64,000 nucleotides of DNA from Myxococcaceae bacterium (GTDB taxonomy: Bacteria; Myxococcota_A; Polyangia; Polyangiales; Ga0077539), in contig SCUS01000003.1 in the NCBI GenBank assembly GCA_004297725.1, forward strand, positions 1 through 64,000, read 5' to 3'. Shown here one piece after another: positions 41,855-49,442 of the stretch. The translations under genes were made by a program, and so were the position numbers. The notes beneath the pieces were generated by a model that was not told where the DNA came from, did no database searches, and saw only the letters and a program-made list of their open reading frames with translations. The first letter of the stretch is position 1. Every line of letters begins with the position of its first letter.

Positions 41855-43789
41855 CTACGCCCTCGGGGGCGCCGGCGCGAAGTCCTCGCCCGCGGCGAGC
41901 TTCGGGTCGGTGCGCCCCACCTGGTCGAGCGTGGCGTCGAACCACTTCGTCTCCAGCTCGCTCATCCGGTGCAGCAGCGAGCCGGTGAGGTCGGCGTGGG
42001 TGCAGTCCGCACGGTCGAGCTTCGCGTGCGACAGGTCGCAGTAGCGCATGGTGCAGAGCGAGAGGTTGGCCTCGCGCAGGTCGCACTTCACCAGGTTGGC
42101 CCGGTCGAGGTCGGCGCGCGTCAGCCGGCTCCGCAGGGCGCTCGCCCCGACGAAGCTCGCCATGCGCAGGTCGGCCCCGCGCAGGTCGCTCTCCTCCATC
42201 CGGGCCCCGTTGAACTCCGCCCCGCGGCACTTCGCCTTCACCCACGAGGTGCCGCGCAGCTCGGCGTCGTGGAGCGTCGCGCCCTCCAGCGTGGCCTCGT
42301 CGAAGCGGCAGCCGGTGAGCTTCGCCTCGCGGGCGTCGAGGTCGCGCAGGTTGGCCCCGCTGAAGTCGATCCCCGCCGCGGAGGCGCCACGGAGGTCGGC
42401 CCCCTCCCACACCGTCGCGCGGTCGACCCGGCAGGTGCCCAGTTGCAAGCCCCGCGCGTCGATGCGGGTGAGGTCGGCGCCCTGCAGCGCGGCGCCCGAG
42501 AGCTGCGCCCCCGCCAGGTCGCTGCGGTAGAGCTGGGCCCCGGTGAGGTCGGCCCCGGTGAGGTCGGCCTCGACCAGCACCGCGTCGTGAAGCCGCGCCC
42601 CGGCCAGCACCGCGCCCGAGAGCTGCGCCGCGGAGGCGTCCACCTCGGTGAGGTCGCACCCCCGGAACGACACCCCGGCGGCGTGCACCCCCGCGAGGGA
42701 CGAGGCGTTCATCGCGCAGCCGTCGAAGGACGCCCCCTCCAGCGTGGCCCCCTCGAAGTTGCACTCGAGGAAGGACGCGTGCCCGGTGCGCGCCTCGTTC
42801 CACAACGACGCGTCGAAGAAGCACTGCGAGAAGGCCGCGTAGCGGACGTCGCTCGCGCGCAGGTCGGCGCCGGAGAACAGCGCCCCGACGGCGTCGCGCA
42901 CCCGCAGGTCGGCCCCCTGGAGCACCGCCCCGGAGAAGTTGGCCTCGCGCACCACCGCGGCCTGAAACGACGCCCCCGCGGCCATCACGCCGGTGAGGTC
43001 GGCCCCGGTGAGGTCGGCCGCGTCGAAGGTCGCCCTCGCCAGCGTGGCGCGGGTGAGGTCGGCCTTCGGGAGGGTCACGCCGGTGAGGTCGCTGCCGGTG
43101 AGGTCGCAGCCCGTGAGGAGCGCGCCGTCGAGCGCCGCGGGCATCGAGCGGATGCCGGTGAGCGTGAGCCCGAGGAGCGTCGCGCCGGTGAGGTCGGCCT
43201 CCGCGAGCTCGACCGCGTCGAAGGTGGTGTCCGTGAGGCTGAGCCCCGGGGCCCGCAGCCCCCGCAGGTCGCAGCGGACGAGCTCGCCGCCGTCGCCGAG
43301 CGCGTCGGCCCACCAGCCCCGCTCGACGCTGGTGTCCTCGAAGGAGAAGCCCGCCAGGGTGACCTCCAGCCAGAGCACGTCGCGCAGGGCGCAGCCGCGA
43401 AACTTCACGTCCGTGAGCCCCGCCTCGCCGAGCGCCCACTGCTCGAAGCCGCAGGACTCGAAGACCGCCTGCTGCGCGCTCAGGCCGCGGAAGCGGGTGC
43501 GCACGAAGTACGACGGCTCTCCCCGCGCGCCGGCGGTGAAGAGGGCCCCGAGGAGGGTGAGGTCTTCCCAGACGCAGTCTTCCCAGAGGCAGCCCAGGAA
43601 GGCCACCCCGGTGAGCGAGGCCACGGAGAGGGAGACGCGACGGAAGACGCAGCCCTCGAAGGCCACGGAGGTCATGGTGAAGGTGTCGAAGGCGAGGTCC
43701 TCCAGCGTGACCCCGCGCACCCGGACCCCGGCCAGTCCCCCTTCGGCCATCGCGGCCTGGAACGCTTCGCTTGTGCTGATGTCTTCCAT
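41855..43789 (-). CDS. Pentapeptide-repeat protein of the T6SS island
   Basis: A 644-residue protein made almost wholly of pentapeptide repeats (A(D/N)LxX: ADLTGATLLGLTLTGI, GSDLTGVTLPKADLTRATLA), forming a right-handed quadrilateral beta-helix. At four residues of rise per coil it would be a rod well over 100 A long (family knowledge). No enzyme domain is attached. It is the last gene of the minus-strand cluster from 52798. Candidates are a rigid cargo adaptor, a DNA-mimic effector, or an immunity protein of Qnr type. Confidence 0.85.
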   Translation of the reverse strand: MEDISTSEAFQAAMAEGGLAGVRVRGVTLEDLAFDTFTMTSVAFEGCVFRRVSLSVASLTGVAFLGCLWEDCVWEDLTLLGALFTAGARGEPSYFVRTRFRGLSAQQAVFESCGFEQWALGEAGLTDVKFRGCALRDVLWLEVTLAGFSFEDTSVERGWWADALGDGGELVRCDLRGLRAPGLSLTDTTFDAVELAEADLTGATLLGLTLTGIRSMPAALDGALLTGCDLTGSDLTGVTLPKADLTRATLARATFDAADLTGADLTGVMAAGASFQAAVVREANFSGAVLQGADLRVRDAVGALFSGADLRASDVRYAAFSQCFFDASLWNEARTGHASFLECNFEGATLEGASFDGCAMNASSLAGVHAAGVSFRGCDLTEVDASAAQLSGAVLAGARLHDAVLVEADLTGADLTGAQLYRSDLAGAQLSGAALQGADLTRIDARGLQLGTCRVDRATVWEGADLRGASAAGIDFSGANLRDLDAREAKLTGCRFDEATLEGATLHDAELRGTSWVKAKCRGAEFNGARMEESDLRGADLRMASFVGASALRSRLTRADLDRANLVKCDLREANLSLCTMRYCDLSHAKLDRADCTHADLTGSLLHRMSELETKWFDATLDQVGRTDPKLAAGEDFAPAPPRA

Positions 43790-43817
43790 GAAGTCCGCCG
43801 CAGAGCCCGTTGAGCCC

Positions 43818-45350
43818 TTATCCCAGCTTGCCCTGATTGACGGACCTCAAATCCCCTTTGACGACATACCGCCCATTCGCAGTGACGTCGCCCTTGAAGG
43901 AGCAGTTCTTGTGAAACTTGGCGTCCTTGTCGACCTTGGTCTTCTGCTTGACCGTCAGGTTCTCGTTGACGAGGGCGTTCTTCTTCACCAGCAGCTCGTC
44001 GCGCAGGGTGCTGTGCTTCAGCACCGTGAGGGTCTTGGTCACCTCGGTGGCGCCGTCGAGGGTGCTCATCGTGGAGGCCTTGATGGTCGTGTGGGCGCTG
44101 ATGAAGGTGCCCGTCGCCAGGGCCTTCATATCGAACTTCCGACACTTCACATCGACCAGCACCACCGCGCGCACCTTGAACATCGCCGCCGCGAAGGCGC
44201 CCCAGTTGGTGGTCGCGAAATCCACCGCGGCGACCGCGTTGGCCAGGAAGGCCCCCGCGGTCTTCCAGTCGATGCCCTCCGGGGCGTTGCCGCCGACCTT
44301 GATGTTGCAGCTCATATGGATCTTGGCCGCGGCGCGCTCTTCGATGTCGAGAGGAGCACCGCCACCGCCGCCACCACCACCGCCGCCACCAGCCCCGCCT
44401 GCGGGCTTCGGCACCTTCGAGGTGGCGCCGTCGCTCCCGGGCACCGGGCCCTCGGGGTTGAACGCGCCGGAGCCGCCCTGCGCCCCGGAGATGCTCGACG
44501 CTCCGCCCAGGATGCTCGACAGCGCCCCCGCCGGATCGTCCTTCACCTTGGTCAGACCGCCGAGGATGTTCAGCGTGCCGGAGGTCGTGTCAGACCACTT
44601 GCCAACGGTCTTGGCGGTGTCCTTGTCGGTGCCGGCGACCGCCATCACGATGGCGCTGCCCTTGTTTCCGAGGTCGGTCACGCCCTTGGCCACGGTGAGG
44701 TAGTCGGCGACGCCGCCCTTCCAGCCCGTCGCCGCGTTGTACAGGTCGTTGCCGGCCTTCACCACGCCGAGGGTGTTGCACACCCCATTGGTGATCTTCT
44801 CCGCCATCTCGGCGGGCTTGCCCTTGTTGACCGTGCCCGCCGGGCCGCCGCTGCCGCAGTCCCCCGGCGCCGTGCCCCCGCCCGCGTAGATCTGGAACTG
44901 GCTCTGCGAGTGCGCGCTGGTGCCGCCCACGGAGTAGAGCCCCATGCCGGCCTTGGTCTGCCCGGTGAACGCCGCGAGGGACTGCATCCCCAGCACGCCG
45001 GTGGCGCCCACGAACACGTTCTCCGCCGTGGTGATGGCCGCCCCGGCGCCGCCCGCCGAGCTCCCCGAGCCCAGCGACAGCGTGCTCGCGGAGAACGGAA
45101 CCTCCGCCCGATAGGCCTGCGCCGTCGCGTCGGCGCCCTTCGGCGAGGCCGCCGCGCGCTCCTCGGCCTTCTTCTTCTGGTCCCCGATGGCGGGCACCGC
45201 ACCGGGGAAGCTCGCCACGTCGACGTGCCCGGTGGTGCCCGTGGCCGGGTCGTCGTTGAGGTCGTTGTCCGAGTCGACGACGCCGCCCTGGTTGGTGACC
45301 CCCGGCTGGGAGGTCGGCTCGTTCAAGGCACCGGTAATGTTGTCAGGCAT
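43818..45350 (-). CDS. T6SS-island beta-solenoid-like protein, paralogue 1
   Basis: A 510-residue protein. Shared with the two genes that precede it in the operon: an FQIYAGGGTAPGDCG motif (about residue 155), a Gly/Ala-rich hydrophobic middle, a DIEERAAAKIHM motif (about 340), and a C-terminal strand repeat of V.KT..V...T.. type (VTKTLTVLKHSTLRDELL). It differs by a longer N-terminus and a Gly run (GAGGGGGGGGGGG). The terminal strands resemble the gp5 needle of VgrG. No family name is known to me. Probable spike-associated needle or cargo. Confidence 0.65.
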   Translation of the reverse strand: MPDNITGALNEPTSQPGVTNQGGVVDSDNDLNDDPATGTTGHVDVASFPGAVPAIGDQKKKAEERAAASPKGADATAQAYRAEVPFSASTLSLGSGSSAGGAGAAITTAENVFVGATGVLGMQSLAAFTGQTKAGMGLYSVGGTSAHSQSQFQIYAGGGTAPGDCGSGGPAGTVNKGKPAEMAEKITNGVCNTLGVVKAGNDLYNAATGWKGGVADYLTVAKGVTDLGNKGSAIVMAVAGTDKDTAKTVGKWSDTTSGTLNILGGLTKVKDDPAGALSSILGGASSISGAQGGSGAFNPEGPVPGSDGATSKVPKPAGGAGGGGGGGGGGGAPLDIEERAAAKIHMSCNIKVGGNAPEGIDWKTAGAFLANAVAAVDFATTNWGAFAAAMFKVRAVVLVDVKCRKFDMKALATGTFISAHTTIKASTMSTLDGATEVTKTLTVLKHSTLRDELLVKKNALVNENLTVKQKTKVDKDAKFHKNCSFKGDVTANGRYVVKGDLRSVNQGKLG

Positions 45351-45378
45351 CGTCCGCAGCTCCCCTCTGAAGGCGCTC

Positions 45379-46533
45379 TCAGGAGACCTTGGTCTTGCCG
45401 CTCACGGACGCGGCGCCCTTGGCCTTGCTCTTCTTCGAGACCTTCACGTCCTTCTTGGCGTCGAGGTTCTTCTCCACCAGCATGTCCTGATGGATCTTCA
45501 TGTTCTTCGTGACCGTGAGGTTGCCGTCGATCGTCGACTTCTTGGCGTTCTTCACCTCGAGGCTGTGCACCGTCGTCTTCTGCGTGACGTTCAGCGTCTT
45601 GGTCACCTCGAGCTTGCTCTCGTAGTCGATGAAGGGGCTGTCGAAGGTGAGCTTCGCCTTGGCGTCCAGCGTCGCCGCCTTCTTCGCCTTCACCTCGACC
45701 TTCGCGGTCTTCATCTTCACCGCCCCGATGGCCTTCACCTCGAACTTCAATAGACAGAAGGCGCCCCACACCGTGGTGGTGAAGCTGGTGAGCGCGCCCG
45801 CCGTCACGCTGAACTTGTTGAGCGTCTTGTAGTCGAAGCCGATGCCCGCCGAGGCCGTGATCATCGTGCCCGCGACCATCTTGATCTCGTTGACCGCGCG
45901 CTCTTCGATGTCCGTCGGGCCCGCCGCGGCGCCGGCCACGCCCGAGGCGACGGTGGCCAGCGCGCCGAGCCCGCCGGCGAGGTCGCCCGACGCGATGGCC
46001 GCGCCCACCCCGACCAGCCCGGAGGCCGTCTCCGCGTAGGGGGCCGCGACCCCGGCCTTGTCCGACCCGAGCTCCTTGCCCGCCTCGCCGATGTTCTTCG
46101 CCGCGTCGAGCACCTGCACCGCCACCCCCGCGGCGTTGTCGGCTCCGAGCGCGTCGACGACGTTGCGCCCCAGGCTCGCCGCCGCCAGGCCCACGTTGAC
46201 CGCCTTCTCCGTGGTCTCCGCGGGCTTCGTCGCGCCCGGCGAGGCCGCCGGCATGCCCGACCCGCAGGCCCCCGGGGCCGTGCCGCCGCCCGCGTAGATC
46301 TGGAAGCCCGCGGAGGTGTGCGCCTCGGTCTTGGCCTGCGAGAGCCACGACATCGTGGCGTTGGTCTGCGCGGTGAAGGTGCCGTCGGACTGCACCGTCA
46401 GCGTGCCCGCGGCGTCGACCAGGACGCTCCCTACCGTCGTCAGCGAGGCCCCGTCGGGGCAGGCGCAGCGCCCCAGCGCGAGCTGGCTCGTCGAGTGCGG
46501 AACAGTGACTGCGAATGTCTGCGGCGTGCTCAT
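45379..46533 (-). CDS. T6SS-island beta-solenoid-like protein, paralogue 2
   Basis: A 384-residue protein. FQIYAGGGTAPGACG lies at about 97-111, DIEERAVNEIKMVAG at about 205, and a Lys-rich strand repeat in the C-terminal 110 residues (LEVTKTLNVTQKTTVHSLEV, STIDGNLTVTKNMKIHQ). No signal peptide; the middle contains Gly/Ala-rich, possibly membrane-active helices. It lies 28 bases upstream of paralogue 1 and 28 bases downstream of paralogue 3, in one operon. The Lys-rich C-terminus differs in composition from surrounding chromosome genes. Confidence 0.65.
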   Translation of the reverse strand: MSTPQTFAVTVPHSTSQLALGRCACPDGASLTTVGSVLVDAAGTLTVQSDGTFTAQTNATMSWLSQAKTEAHTSAGFQIYAGGGTAPGACGSGMPAASPGATKPAETTEKAVNVGLAAASLGRNVVDALGADNAAGVAVQVLDAAKNIGEAGKELGSDKAGVAAPYAETASGLVGVGAAIASGDLAGGLGALATVASGVAGAAAGPTDIEERAVNEIKMVAGTMITASAGIGFDYKTLNKFSVTAGALTSFTTTVWGAFCLLKFEVKAIGAVKMKTAKVEVKAKKAATLDAKAKLTFDSPFIDYESKLEVTKTLNVTQKTTVHSLEVKNAKKSTIDGNLTVTKNMKIHQDMLVEKNLDAKKDVKVSKKSKAKGAASVSGKTKVS

Positions 46534-46561
46534 CGGCTCCGTCTCCCGGCTAAGAGGGCTC

Positions 46562-47602
46562 TCAGAGCCCGAAGGTCACCCGCGACTTGAACTCCAGCGT
46601 GTCGGTCTTGACCTTGCCGTCGACGGTCTTGGTGGACTTCACCGTGGTGTTCTTGCTCACCGTGAGCGTGCCCTTCACCTCGGTGTTGCCCTTCACGAAG
46701 AGCGCCCCGGTCATCATCGCGTTGCGGTCGACCAGCATGTCGTCGGCGAGCTCGGTCTTGCCGTCGACGCCCATCACCTTGGTGACCTTGGTGATGCCGT
46801 TCATCACGATCTTCGCGGACTTTCCCTTGAAGTCCTTGGTCTCGATGTCGATGGAGGCGCTGCCGTCGACCTCGAAGCTGCGAGAGGTGGTCTTGAACGC
46901 GTCGAGGGCCTTCACCTCGAACTTCGCCAGCGCGAAGTTGGTGAAGAGCAGCGTGGTGAAGTCCGTCACCAGCAGCGCCTTCACCTCGTATTTGCCGAGG
47001 GTCTTGGAGCTGATGATCTGCGGCGCGAGGCCGGAGATCTTCTTGCCGGCGACCATCTTGATGTTGGCGCTGGCCCGCTCTTCGATGTCCGGCGCGCCGC
47101 CCGCGATGACCATGCCCGCCGCCGCCCCGATCGAGGAGAAGGCGCCGTGCGACGCGACGCCGAGCACCCCCACGGAGACCGCGTAGGCCGGAATCGAGCC
47201 CGAGAAGGTGTCCGAAATGCCGAAGCCCGCGCTGGTGACGGAGAGCGCCGCGCACGCGACCCCGGTGGTCTTCTCGACCGTCGCCCCCGGCGGGCCCGCG
47301 TCGGCCGGAGTCGCTGGCGCCGAGAGGCCGCACGCCGCCGGCGCCTTGCCCCCGCCCGCCCAGATCTCGACCTTGCCCTGCGAGTGGATCTTCTGCACCG
47401 ACGCCGAGAGCATCGACATGGTCGCGTTGGTCTGCGCCATGAACGTGCCCTTGGACTGGATGTCCATCACCCCGACGGAGTCGACGAGCACGTCGCTCTC
47501 CGTGCAGAGGCTCACCCCGGGACCGCCCACCGAAGAGCCCATCTGGAGCTCGGTGGTGGAGAACGGGACCTTCACCGACAACAGTTGCGCCGTCATCTCC
47601 AC
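46562..47602 (-). CDS. T6SS-island beta-solenoid-like protein, paralogue 3
   Basis: A 346-residue protein, the shortest of the three. VEIWAGGGKAPAACG replaces the FQIYAGGG motif. DIEERASANIKMVAG is kept, as is the strand-rich C-terminus (GALFVKGNTEVKGTLTVSKN, TVKSTKTVDGKVKTDTLEF). It starts at GTG 47602 or ATG 47596, just after the stop of the Cys-pair gene. The middle has hydrophobic Gly/Ala stretches. Role proposed as for its paralogues. Confidence 0.65.
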   Translation of the reverse strand: MEMTAQLLSVKVPFSTTELQMGSSVGGPGVSLCTESDVLVDSVGVMDIQSKGTFMAQTNATMSMLSASVQKIHSQGKVEIWAGGGKAPAACGLSAPATPADAGPPGATVEKTTGVACAALSVTSAGFGISDTFSGSIPAYAVSVGVLGVASHGAFSSIGAAAGMVIAGGAPDIEERASANIKMVAGKKISGLAPQIISSKTLGKYEVKALLVTDFTTLLFTNFALAKFEVKALDAFKTTSRSFEVDGSASIDIETKDFKGKSAKIVMNGITKVTKVMGVDGKTELADDMLVDRNAMMTGALFVKGNTEVKGTLTVSKNTTVKSTKTVDGKVKTDTLEFKSRVTFGL

Positions 47603-47603
47603 C

Positions 47604-49442
47604 TCATGGGTTCGCGCTCCGAAGCCCCGTCCGGTCTATCACAGTCCCCGCGCCGTCGTGCTGACCCGGCCCGGCATTCTCCACCTGCTCGAAGAGCCCC
47701 GCCGCCGCGGTCGATCGGTCGCTCGCAAACACCTCTCGCACCGGCGTCGGCGCCGCGCCCCGCTGGATCGTCCAGAGCACCACGCCCGCCTCCGCCACGC
47801 GCGCCGCGAGGGCCGCGTCGACCCCCTCCTCGGCCACCACCGCGAGCTCTCGGGAGAGGGTGCTCACCGTCGCCGTCGCCTCGCTCCCCAGCGCGGCCGC
47901 CACCAGGCCCGCCAGCAGCCGCGGGTGCGCCGTGACGTCCAGCAGGTTGGGCGCCTCGACCAGCGCCGCCCCTCTCCCCCCCTCGTCGGCGTAGCGGGCC
48001 ACCCGGATGGCGTAGCGCTGCCGCTCCAGGTCGAGCCCGGCCTGCGCGCGCAGCGACCCGACGCTCCTCGGGTGCGAGGCCAGCAGCGGCCGCAGCCCGT
48101 GCTCGATGTGGCGATCGCACGAGGCCCCGAACACCAGCACCGTGCCATCGCCCGGGGCGGGTTCGTCCACGAAGAGGAGCTCGCCGGCGCGCACGCCCGG
48201 GGCCGTGAGCTCCTCTCGGCTCCATCGGTGCAGCGAGACGGTGCGGGCGGCGCCGCATGGGCACACCCTCCACGGGTCGCTCCACGAGGGCCCTTCCTGG
48301 AGGTAGAAGCGCAGGTCGCGCTCGAGGGTCTCCGGGTCGGGGATGGGGCCGAAGGGCGCGACGCGCAGGTCGATCGGCCGCCCCGCCACGCCCTCCCTGG
48401 AGACCGTGAGGAACATACCCTCCACGGTAAGAACCACCCCCGGCCGCAGCCGCTCGATGGCCCCGAAGAAGCCCTGCAGGGTCTCGATGCGATCGAGGGC
48501 GTGGGTCACCGCGGCGGCCGCCATCGTCGAGAGGGAGAAGCCCCGGCGGAGCCCCTCCTCGGCCACCGTCGGGAGCTCGACGGGCCAGCGGGCGTTGCCC
48601 TCCTCGACCCAGACCGTGTCGCCCTCCCGGCGGGCGCCCAGGCCCCGCGCGGCGGCGAGCAGGGCGATGCGCGCGTCGAGCACGTCGTGCCGGAGCATCA
48701 TCACCAGCACGGTGTCGGGGCGCTCGGCCAGGGCGGGCTCGGAGCGCAGCCACTGCCACGCCGGGTCGGCGGTGACCCTCCCGGAGAGCCCGTAGGCCCG
48801 CAGGTCGGGGTCGCTCTGGAGGGCCTCGCTGAAGTCCGCGCGGAACCCTTCGGCCGAGAGGGGGAAGGCCGCCAGCGCGAGGCCCTCCTCCACGGGTGCG
48901 AGCGCCCCCTGCGCCTCGGCGATCACCTTGCGCCAGGCGCCCCACACCGTCAGCGGCACCCCGAAGACGCCGTGGAGGATCTCCTCGGACACCTCCTCGA
49001 GGAAGGACACCGCGCCGCCCGGCGGGCTCCTCCCATAGCGCACCGCCCTCACGGCCTCGTCCTGGTAATGGACCTCGATCACCAGCTCGGCGCCGCTGCC
49101 GGGCATCGCATGGAAGAAGCGCGCGGCCGAGAGGGAGAGGCTGATCGCCGGGGCGCCGCAGCGGCACGCGTCGACCCGGTCGACCTTGTGCAGCGCGAGG
49201 TGCTGCGACTCCACGAAGGCGCGCAGCTCCGCGAGGTCCCAGCAGGGGCGCCGGCCGCCGTCGCCGAGCTGGAGGAAGCCCTCGTAGGCGCGGGTGTCGA
49301 GGCTCCACTGCTGGCAGCGGGTGCAGCGCAGCACGCGGTGAAGGCTGTCGGGCGCGAGCGTGAGGTGACGCGTGAGGGCCGCCCGGTGGGCGCGGCAGCG
49401 CTCGAGCACCGTCGCGAGGTCGTCCCGTGCGGAGGCGCTCAT
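47604..49442 (-). CDS. Cys-pair protein of the T6SS island, unknown family
   Basis: A 612-residue soluble protein. Three Cys pairs stand out: CTRCQQW near residue 40, CRCGAP near 95 and CPCGAARTV near 400, suggesting one or more zinc or Fe-S sites. Long mixed helical and strand-rich regions lie between. It overlaps the DUF2169 gene by 4 bases (ATGA), so it is co-translated with it. No named family. A toxin, chaperone or adaptor of this island is possible. Confidence 0.68.
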   Translation of the reverse strand: MSASARDDLATVLERCRAHRAALTRHLTLAPDSLHRVLRCTRCQQWSLDTRAYEGFLQLGDGGRRPCWDLAELRAFVESQHLALHKVDRVDACRCGAPAISLSLSAARFFHAMPGSGAELVIEVHYQDEAVRAVRYGRSPPGGAVSFLEEVSEEILHGVFGVPLTVWGAWRKVIAEAQGALAPVEEGLALAAFPLSAEGFRADFSEALQSDPDLRAYGLSGRVTADPAWQWLRSEPALAERPDTVLVMMLRHDVLDARIALLAAARGLGARREGDTVWVEEGNARWPVELPTVAEEGLRRGFSLSTMAAAAVTHALDRIETLQGFFGAIERLRPGVVLTVEGMFLTVSREGVAGRPIDLRVAPFGPIPDPETLERDLRFYLQEGPSWSDPWRVCPCGAARTVSLHRWSREELTAPGVRAGELLFVDEPAPGDGTVLVFGASCDRHIEHGLRPLLASHPRSVGSLRAQAGLDLERQRYAIRVARYADEGGRGAALVEAPNLLDVTAHPRLLAGLVAAALGSEATATVSTLSRELAVVAEEGVDAALAARVAEAGVVLWTIQRGAAPTPVREVFASDRSTAAAGLFEQVENAGPGQHDGAGTVIDRTGLRSANP

